Source: Ructibacterium sp965146665
Lineage (GTDB): Bacteria > Bacillota > Clostridia > Monoglobales > Monoglobaceae
Length of the DNA: 64,000 nucleotides
Reading direction: 5' to 3'
NCBI GenBank assembly: GCA_965146665.1
Contig: CBCTHE010000007.1
Coordinates: 118,451 to 182,450 of the forward strand
In this document: in pieces, positions 57,663-64,000 of the stretch
How positions within the stretch are numbered: the first letter of the stretch is position 1
Layout of the letters: the number at the start of each line of letters is the position of its first letter
Translations under genes and position numbers: made by a program
Notes under the pieces: generated by a model
What the model was told of the DNA's origin: nothing
What the model saw: the letters and a program-made list of their open reading frames with translations, nothing else
The model's database searches: none

Positions 57663-59390
57663 ATGAAATGGATGACAAGGCTCAGGAACAGCTACAGCAC
57701 CAAACTGATTGTGTTTTTTACACTGCTGAATTTTTTCTGTATTCTGTTGTCAAGCGCCAGCTTTTACTTTTTGCTCCGCAATCAGGTATATGACAACTAT
57801 GCGGTATCTGTGGATGACACTGCGGCGCAGATTCGCGCAGAAATCGACAGGAAGATGGATGAGATCAAGCGAATCGCGGATATGTTTATCTTTGACCAGT
57901 CCTTTCACGCGGCCGTGAGCAAGGAATACGCGGGGATAGAGCGGCAGAATTTTCTCAACGACTACCTTCTGCCCAAGGAAAAGACGGCGCTGGTGCTCAG
58001 TGACATGCAGCTCTTTTTGAACCTGTATCTGAACAATGGGAGCGTCCCCGAATACTATCACATCCGGTCGGATCATGCCGACACAGCGCCCCGCAAGAAA
58101 TTTGGGGTGATGCATACCGCCAGAATCGCGGATAAGCCGTATTATCAGGCACTCTATGCAAATCCGGACTTTATCGTATGGGAGCAGGTGGAGGAGGACG
58201 CGGAATTTGGATCCATCTCCCTGCTGGCAAAGCTCGCCAACTTTTCCTCAAACACGGACAGCGGGATGCTCCGTATCGTGGTGAGTCTGGATGAGCTCTT
58301 CGGCAATACCATGCCTGAGAATTTCCAGCAAAAGGTCTATTACTCCATCACCGACGCCGCTGGGCGGGTGATCTATATCAACCAGGACTTCCCGGAGGAG
58401 CAGGATCATCACTTTACCGCGGAGCAGACGCTGGCCAAGGGCGGCTATACCGTCAGGCTCTCCATGCCCCACAGCAATATCAGCAAGGGGCTGTCCGCCG
58501 TCCTGCGCAACGTCAGTCTCATTGCCCTGTTCTGTTTTTTGGCCACCTTCCTGATGGCGCTCGGCTTCCGGCGGATTCTGTACCACAACATCGACAGCAT
58601 TGTGGACGGCATACGGGAATTTCAGAGCGGCAACTATGAGGCGCGGATCAGCGGCGTGGGCTCAGACGAGTTCGCGGCCATAGCCAAAGCCTTCAACGGC
58701 ATGGCGCAAAGCACCGAGCATCTGGTCAATGACGTCTATGAGGTGATGATCCAGAAGCAGGACGCGGAGCTCCAGATGCTTCAGGCAAAAATCAATCCCC
58801 ACTTTATGTATAATATTTTCAGCATCATCTCCCAGCTCGCCAGCGCGGGCAAGGATGAGGACATCATACAGATCGCCCGGAAGACCTCCGGGTTTTACCG
58901 CCGCGCGCTTTCCAGGCGCACAGACGGCAATACCCTGGCGGATGAAATCGCCATTCTGGACGACTATTTCGACATCATTGAGATACAGCGCCCCGGCGCC
59001 GTACAAAAACGGTATGAAATTGAGCCGGGTCTGGAGGCGTGCCTGATGCCCAACTTTATTCTGCAGCCAATCGTGGAAAACGCGGTCAAGCATGCCATGG
59101 TGGACGGAAAGATCGGCATCACGGTCCGTGCCTGCCGGGAGGGCGCGGATATGCGCATTACCGTCTCGGATGATGGGATCGGCATGACACCCCAGCAGGC
59201 GGAGGAGATCTTCCGGTTCCGGCCGGGCAGCGGCTATGGCCTGTATAACATCAGCGAGCGGATGCGGCTCAGATATTCGGAGGCCCGGTATGACATCACC
59301 TGTGAGAGCCGGTATGGACAGGGGACGGACATCATTCTGGTTCTGCCCCTTCGGACACAGCTGGATGAGGAGGCGGAAGAAAATGTATAA
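57663..59390 (+). CDS. YesM-type sensor histidine kinase
   Basis: A 575-residue kinase: helix at 15-37, an extracellular cache-like sensor (40-285), a second helix near 290, a HAMP domain (IDSIVDGIREFQSGNYEARI, then SGVGSDEFAAIAKAFNGMA), and a His_kinase/HATPase core with the phospho-histidine H380 in KINPHFMYN and the N-box FILQPIVENAVKHAM. This is the kinase type found next to LplABC transporters and thought to sense the extracellular sugar. AGGGAGG precedes the ATG. Its stop overlaps the start of the response regulator by eight bases. Confidence 0.95.
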   Translation: MKWMTRLRNSYSTKLIVFFTLLNFFCILLSSASFYFLLRNQVYDNYAVSVDDTAAQIRAEIDRKMDEIKRIADMFIFDQSFHAAVSKEYAGIERQNFLNDYLLPKEKTALVLSDMQLFLNLYLNNGSVPEYYHIRSDHADTAPRKKFGVMHTARIADKPYYQALYANPDFIVWEQVEEDAEFGSISLLAKLANFSSNTDSGMLRIVVSLDELFGNTMPENFQQKVYYSITDAAGRVIYINQDFPEEQDHHFTAEQTLAKGGYTVRLSMPHSNISKGLSAVLRNVSLIALFCFLATFLMALGFRRILYHNIDSIVDGIREFQSGNYEARISGVGSDEFAAIAKAFNGMAQSTEHLVNDVYEVMIQKQDAELQMLQAKINPHFMYNIFSIISQLASAGKDEDIIQIARKTSGFYRRALSRRTDGNTLADEIAILDDYFDIIEIQRPGAVQKRYEIEPGLEACLMPNFILQPIVENAVKHAMVDGKIGITVRACREGADMRITVSDDGIGMTPQQAEEIFRFRPGSGYGLYNISERMRLRYSEARYDITCESRYGQGTDIILVLPLRTQLDEEAEENV

Positions 59391-60141
59391 TATGCTGATT
59401 TGTGACGATGAGCCATATGTTCTGGATCTGCTCAGAGAAAACATTGACTGGAAACGGTACGGCGTGCGGGTGGGCGGCACGGCGCTGAACGGCCAGCTCG
59501 GTCTCAATGCCTTTCAGATGGAGCGGTTTGACATTGTGCTGGCTGATATAAAGATGCCGCTGATGTCCGGCGTTGAGATGGCAAAGCGGATGCGGGAGAC
59601 CGACAGGCGGGTACAGATCATTTTTCTGACCAGCCTGGGCGAGTTTGAATATGCCCAGAGTGCGGTGAACATCGGCGCCTGCGGCTATATTCTCAAACCC
59701 TTCCGGAATGAGGAGCTGATCTCCGCGGTGCAGACCGCGGTTGCGCGGCTGGACGGGGACCGGGAGCGTGGCGGGGAGAAGCCCCAGCCTGGGGAGCAGG
59801 ACGAAAATGCGGATTTCATTGTGGAAAATGTCAATGGATATATAGCGGAGAATATCGGCAAAAAGCTCTCGGTCAAAACCATCGCGGAGCACTTTGGATA
59901 TTCGCCCAATTACTTGGGGCATCTGTACCACAAGCATACGGGCTGCTTTATCGGGGATCAGATCATCAAGATCAAAATGGAGCGGGCGGTTGAACTGCTC
60001 CGAATTCCCCAGAACCAGATCAGTTCCATTGCGGAACGGCTGGGATATGGGGATTATGCCTATTTTATCAAACAGTTCAAGGAGTATTACGGAGAGACAC
60101 CCAAGGCGTTTCGTGACAGCAGTCTTCGCAGGAAGAAATAG
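59383..60141 (+). CDS. YesN-type response regulator with AraC DNA-binding domain
   Basis: A 252-residue regulator: receiver domain with acidic pair (LICDDEPYVL), phospho-acceptor aspartate in FDIVLADIKMPLMSG and K in ILKPFRNEE, then a C-terminal AraC module (SVKTIAEHFGYSPNYLGHLY, then MERAVELLRI and ISSIAERLGYGDYAYFIKQF). It is the partner of the upstream kinase and probably activates the lpl operon. The start at 59383 lies within the kinase end, with AGGAGG before it; the open frame continues upstream in the kinase gene but not as real coding. Confidence 0.95.
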   Translation: MYNMLICDDEPYVLDLLRENIDWKRYGVRVGGTALNGQLGLNAFQMERFDIVLADIKMPLMSGVEMAKRMRETDRRVQIIFLTSLGEFEYAQSAVNIGACGYILKPFRNEELISAVQTAVARLDGDRERGGEKPQPGEQDENADFIVENVNGYIAENIGKKLSVKTIAEHFGYSPNYLGHLYHKHTGCFIGDQIIKIKMERAVELLRIPQNQISSIAERLGYGDYAYFIKQFKEYYGETPKAFRDSSLRRKK

Positions 60142-60191
60142 CGCCGCCCCTGAGGCGGTTTGCCAAAAATTGTGATAGAGGGATGTGTGAT

Positions 60192-62876
60192 ATGAAAAAG
60201 CTATGTAGTATCCTTTGCGCGGTTTCGCTTCTGCTGACCGCGTTTGTCATTCCAGCCGGCGCGGCAGAAAGCCAGGGCGGGCTAAGTGAACAGCAAAACA
60301 CCCTGCTGCAGCAGCTCGGTATTGCGGACGAAACCGCGGAGCGCGGCGCGGGTCTCACCAGAGGCCAGGCGGTTCAGATGGCGCTGGCGGCGGCCGGGGC
60401 CCAGCAGCAGGCGGCAAAAGGAATTTTTTCGGATGTGGGCCCGGACAGCCCATACGGCGCAAGTGTAGAGGCCGCATATCAGATGGGACTGGTCAACGGA
60501 TACCCGGATGGGACATTTCGGCCGGAGGCCGGCATTTCCTACGGTGAGATGGTAAAGATTCTGCTCACCCTTTGCGGCTACGCGGGCTATGCGGAGATGC
60601 GTGGCGGCTATCCCGCCGGCTATCTGCGGACAGCGCGGGACACCTGGCTGTCTGATAACATAGGGAGCAGTGACGCGGAACAGGCCCTGACCGTACAGGA
60701 GGGCATGACGCTGGTCTATAACGCGCTCCATATTGACCTGATGGAGCTGGATACCATGGGCGCGGAGGAGAGCAGCTATCAGATCCGCAAGGGCTATAAC
60801 CTTTTAAAACGGGTGTTCCAGATTGAAGTCGTGACCGGTATCATCACGGCCAATGCCCTGACTTCTCTGTATGATGCTTCCGGCGCGGTTGCGGGCGGTC
60901 TGGCCGTGGACGGCAGACAGGTGAACGGCGATCAAGCCTGGGGGCGTTATCTGGGCTATGAAGCCGACGTATATGTGGACGAAAATAATACGGCCCGCTG
61001 TGTGATCCCTGCCAAACGGAACCGGACGGTTTCCTATATGGGGGATGACGCTGTGAAGGCCGAGGCCGGACGGGTGGAGGCCTATGTGGGTGATTCCAAT
61101 ACCAGCCAGCGGTTCAGGCTGGCAGATGGCGCGGGATATTTCAAAAACGGCGTATATGCCGCCAGTCTGGGAACCCAGATGGTGACGCCGGAGGATTTGT
61201 GCAGGCCGGACACGCGCTATGTCCTGCTGGATCACAACGGCGACGGAGCTTATGACTGTGTTTTCGCAGAGGTTTTTGAATACTTTCAGGTGAAGTCTGT
61301 GGATACAGAAAACCGCTGGATTTATGATAAACTGAAGAGCCGGACCATAGAGCTTCAGGATGGCGACACGCTGGCCTATCTGGACGGCAGGACGGTGCCG
61401 CTGGATAAACTGCAGTACAACGCGGTGGTGGGCGTCCGGCTTCCGGACGGCGCGGCGCTGGAGGATGAGCGGGACTATGGCCTGGAATTTACGGTGATAG
61501 ACGGTGTGGTCAGCGGAAAGGCCAGCGCCAGCGGCGGCGAAGTGGTCTGGATCAATGGCCGGGAATATAAGGTCAATCCGGCGTGCGGTCTGCGCGCGGA
61601 CAGCCTTGGCGGGCAGAGCGGATCCTTTTATCTGGACGCCGGCGGAAAGCTTTTGATCTATGAAAGCACCGACGTGGACGGCAAAGCCGAGTACGCGTAT
61701 ATATCAAACATGGCTTCTGATTCCGCCTTTGGAGACCAGTGCAAGGTCCGGATTCTTCTGCCGGAGGAGGGCCTCTGTGAAAAGGAGATATCCTCCAGAG
61801 CGAGTCTGGTAATGAACGGCGAGACTGTAGTGGTGGACGGAAAGCCTGTAAAGGGCCCGAAGGCCATTCTGTCCGCCAAAGGCCTGATCCTGGACCGGGT
61901 CGTGAAGGTGCGGATAAACGGTGAGGGTGAGATCGCGCAGGTCGAGCTGGCGGAGCAGATTCCGGCAGACGAACGGGGTGAAAAGAACGTATTCAACTAT
62001 ACGGCTGAACGCACTTATAAGACCCGCGGCGCGGATGTGCTGAGTGATATTTACCGGCTGCCGAAAACAGCCACGGTGTTTACCGTCCCGGAGGACGGAA
62101 AGGATGAGAAGGTGTTCCGGGTCTCCACGCTGGCCGAGGTCAGCAAGGGAGAAGATTTTACCTGCGAACTGTACGGGATTGATGAAAGCTATACGGCCGA
62201 GGTGGCTCTGATCCGTCAGGCCGACGCGTCACAGGCTGCGGTGGGCGTGGAGAGCGCTCTGTTCCTGGTGGAATCCATTGGAACGACCCTGGACAGCGAG
62301 GGGATCAGCACGGTTTGTGTCACCGGTATGCAGAGCGGACAGGAAAAGACGCTGGCCTTCCGGGACGCGGACGCAAAGGCCCGCGACTGGATCAACACGC
62401 CCAGCACGGTGGTGCCGGTCCGTCGGGACATCCGGGCCGATCAGCTGAAATTCGGAGACATTTTGCAGATTTCCCAGTCTGAAGGCGTGATTCAGTCCTT
62501 CCGTGTCATGTATTTGAACCCGGAATACAACGATCAGGGAGAGATGATTCGGGGCGACGGTGAATTTGCCCGGCAGGGCAGCGACGATTCCGAAGAGATC
62601 TTTGAGTGGGCCGGTCTGCAATGGCCCTTTGTCAATAAGTCCATGCTGTTTGTAAACGGGAAAATCACCCTGAAAGAGGATGATTTCTTCAGCATGGAGA
62701 TCAATCAATACAAGAAGAATATGTTTGGCGGCACGCTTCAAAATGTGTACTACGCAGACGCGGACAAGGGGCGAATCAGCACGATCTCATTCAACGACCG
62801 GGACTTTGTTGCCGGTAAACGAGCCTTTGTGACCATTGTCTGGGGCAGTGAACGGGACGTTGTGATTTACCAGTAA
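60192..62876 (+). CDS. Large SLH-domain surface protein
   Basis: An 894-residue exported protein with a signal peptide (LCAVSLLLTAFVIPAGA) and SLH motifs in the first 190 residues (GIFSDVGPDSPYGASVEAAY, then GLVNGYPDGTFRPEAGISYG). The remaining 700 residues are beta-rich and repetitive in feel, with no domain I recognise; stretches such as YVLLDHNGDGAYDCVFAEVF and VVDGKPVKGPKAILS suggest small barrel repeats. Such proteins are common as S-layer-linked partners of polysaccharide loci in Clostridia. The start at 60192 lies nine bases after AGAGGG; an ATG at 60183 abuts that site. It is 50 bases after the response regulator. Confidence 0.88.
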   Translation: MKKLCSILCAVSLLLTAFVIPAGAAESQGGLSEQQNTLLQQLGIADETAERGAGLTRGQAVQMALAAAGAQQQAAKGIFSDVGPDSPYGASVEAAYQMGLVNGYPDGTFRPEAGISYGEMVKILLTLCGYAGYAEMRGGYPAGYLRTARDTWLSDNIGSSDAEQALTVQEGMTLVYNALHIDLMELDTMGAEESSYQIRKGYNLLKRVFQIEVVTGIITANALTSLYDASGAVAGGLAVDGRQVNGDQAWGRYLGYEADVYVDENNTARCVIPAKRNRTVSYMGDDAVKAEAGRVEAYVGDSNTSQRFRLADGAGYFKNGVYAASLGTQMVTPEDLCRPDTRYVLLDHNGDGAYDCVFAEVFEYFQVKSVDTENRWIYDKLKSRTIELQDGDTLAYLDGRTVPLDKLQYNAVVGVRLPDGAALEDERDYGLEFTVIDGVVSGKASASGGEVVWINGREYKVNPACGLRADSLGGQSGSFYLDAGGKLLIYESTDVDGKAEYAYISNMASDSAFGDQCKVRILLPEEGLCEKEISSRASLVMNGETVVVDGKPVKGPKAILSAKGLILDRVVKVRINGEGEIAQVELAEQIPADERGEKNVFNYTAERTYKTRGADVLSDIYRLPKTATVFTVPEDGKDEKVFRVSTLAEVSKGEDFTCELYGIDESYTAEVALIRQADASQAAVGVESALFLVESIGTTLDSEGISTVCVTGMQSGQEKTLAFRDADAKARDWINTPSTVVPVRRDIRADQLKFGDILQISQSEGVIQSFRVMYLNPEYNDQGEMIRGDGEFARQGSDDSEEIFEWAGLQWPFVNKSMLFVNGKITLKEDDFFSMEINQYKKNMFGGTLQNVYYADADKGRISTISFNDRDFVAGKRAFVTIVWGSERDVVIYQ

Positions 62877-62889
62877 GGGGGGCAGCGCA

Positions 62890-64000
62890 ATGAAAAAAAT
62901 GAAAAGGCTGTACAGTCTTTGTATCTCGGTTTTAATGGTATGCAATTTATGCGCCGTGGTTCCGGCGGCGGCGGAGCCGGCCCCGGAACTGATCGGGACA
63001 AAGCTGGACGCCAGAAGCTATACGGAGATGCCGTTGGAATCCGGAAACCGCGATATGGAAAAACTCAACGACGGCACCATGGACGGCGCGGTTGTGGTGA
63101 GCCTGTCCAAGGACGTTGATATGTCAGACGGCAGCTATTATGTGGACATCGTGTGCAACGGCTATGAAGCCACATTCCAGAGCCTTGATCTGGGCTGTAA
63201 TGAGGGACTGGTGGACACGCAGGGGATCAAGAAGATCGGAATCGCGGCCTATGACGACGCAGCCCAGACCTGGCCGGCCGGTCCGGCTGAGACCCATGAC
63301 ATCACCTGGCCCAAGAGCGGCGGAGCCTATACAGGCAAGACGGTGGTGCATCTGAACACGCCGGTGACGTCCAGCCGCCTGCGGGTGTACATTCTGGACG
63401 CGAACCGTGAATGGGACAACTTCCGGATGGAGGAACTGGCGGCCTATGGCGAACTGACGGGGAACCGTGTGGAGAGCCTGGCGAAGCACGCGGCAGTCAC
63501 GGCGAACTTTGAGTGCGACGGGGAGAAACCGCTGTCCAGCCTGACAGACCAGGATTTTGCCACAGAGATGCTGACGAACTTTGAAGCCACGGCGGAGAAT
63601 CCGGGGATCATCACCATGGACTTTGGCGAGAGCTATTATGAATTTGAGAGCATGGACATGGCAGGCCTGTTTTCCACGGACGCGGGCGTGACCGCCATGA
63701 CCATTGAATACAAGAAGGACGGAGCGTGGACCAAGCTCAAGGATGAGACCTTTAACCGAAGCGGAAGATACGGGACGACCAATTCCCAGATCGACCGGAT
63801 TGCACTGGGTGTGACCACCAACGGCCTGCGGTTCAAGATTACAGACTATGTAAAGAGCTGGGGCCACTTCCGGATCAGCGAGCTGGCGCTCTACGGCAAA
63901 GCGGGCGACAGCCCGGTGCCGGAACTGATCGGGGCAAAGCTGGATGCCAGAAGCTATACGGAGATGCCGTTGGAATCCGGAAACCGCGATATGGAAAAAC
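62890..64000 (+). CDS. Secreted discoidin-like modular protein (partial, runs off the right edge)
   Basis: An open frame of 370 codons to the window end. It has a signal peptide (LYSLCISVLMVCNLCAVVPA) and, after cleavage near AAAEPA, beta-rich domains of the F5/8 type C (discoidin) kind: IKKIGIAAYDDAAQTW with LRVYILDANREWDNFRMEEL, and a second, YKKDGAWTKLKDETF with LRFKITDYVKSWGHFRISEL. Such domains bind sugars. From residue 344 the sequence of the first mature residues repeats almost exactly, so the protein consists of modules of 312 residues. AAGGGGGGC precedes the ATG. It is 13 bases after the SLH protein, so the two are co-transcribed. Confidence 0.87.
   Translation, partial: MKKMKRLYSLCISVLMVCNLCAVVPAAAEPAPELIGTKLDARSYTEMPLESGNRDMEKLNDGTMDGAVVVSLSKDVDMSDGSYYVDIVCNGYEATFQSLDLGCNEGLVDTQGIKKIGIAAYDDAAQTWPAGPAETHDITWPKSGGAYTGKTVVHLNTPVTSSRLRVYILDANREWDNFRMEELAAYGELTGNRVESLAKHAAVTANFECDGEKPLSSLTDQDFATEMLTNFEATAENPGIITMDFGESYYEFESMDMAGLFSTDAGVTAMTIEYKKDGAWTKLKDETFNRSGRYGTTNSQIDRIALGVTTNGLRFKITDYVKSWGHFRISELALYGKAGDSPVPELIGAKLDARSYTEMPLESGNRDMEK
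62983..63064 (+). repeat. Module repeat, copy 1 (start of a 936-base unit)
   Basis: 82 bases that match 63919-64000 at 80 positions. The period is 936 bases, exactly 312 codons, so the repeat keeps the reading frame. Confidence 0.95.
63919..64000 (+). repeat. Module repeat, copy 2 (cut by the window end)
   Basis: Beginning of the second 936-base unit. The repeat may continue beyond the window. Confidence 0.95.

Overview
The window looks like a chromosomal segment of a G+C-rich, anaerobic, low-oxygen-type Firmicute of class Clostridia, probably a gut lineage. The evidence is the gene set: an Rnf complex, Rex, the miaB-ylbF-mutS-mutL-miaA order typical of Firmicutes, RNase J, an agr-type peptide signalling locus, S-layer-homology (SLH) proteins, and a Lpl/YesMN-type sugar uptake module. 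I saw no tRNA, rRNA, CRISPR array or intact insertion sequence. Species cannot be assigned from sequence reading alone.

Layout. 0-7.7 kb: the start of an rnfC-rnfD operon (minus), a small zinc ribbon protein, an iron alcohol dehydrogenase, a cation/proton antiporter, a sodium-dependent transporter, an orphan sensory-rhodopsin-transducer-like protein, and a membrane pair (NusG-domain-II protein and Gx transporter). 8-18.5 kb: a housekeeping run pncB-prs-miaB-ylbF-mutS-mutL-miaA (NAD salvage, PRPP synthesis, tRNA A37 modification, mismatch repair). 18.5-22.5 kb: a complete agr-like quorum-sensing locus (LytTR regulator, GHKL kinase, AgrB, AgrD) followed by an XRE regulator. 22.6-32.8 kb: a GH26-like lipoprotein, rex, a P-loop/Asp23-like fusion, an OGG-type glycosylase, a multi-zinc-ribbon protein, fba, then minus-strand isocitrate-dehydrogenase-like and aconitase genes and ung. 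33-37.3 kb: a sugar-nucleotidyltransferase/phosphomutase-like protein whose catalytic motifs have all decayed, then RNase J behind a long structured leader.

37.5-46.1 kb is an accessory region, visibly more A+T-rich from about 39.2 to 43.9 kb. It holds a DUF4091/GH123-like protein, a PPC-repeat protein with a dead papain-like peptidase domain and no signal peptide, two tandem paralogous secreted proteins, an SLH protein, and a stalk-domain protein interrupted by an in-frame amber codon. 46.2-64 kb is carbohydrate-oriented: an AraC regulator, a nucleoside hydrolase, a patatin, a GH2 beta-mannosidase, a deletion scar joining a truncated membrane AraC-type regulator to the tail of an alpha-L-rhamnosidase, then a LplB-LplC-LplA ABC uptake system with its YesM/YesN two-component pair, a large SLH protein and a discoidin-like modular protein that runs off the window.

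The strongest unusual signals are the agr locus with a predictable CALPF thiolactone, the pseudoenzyme at 33.1 kb, the dead peptidase and mosaic duplicates at 39-44 kb, and the regulator/rhamnosidase scar near 53.2 kb. Start codons were moved inward wherever a ribosome binding site pointed to an internal start.
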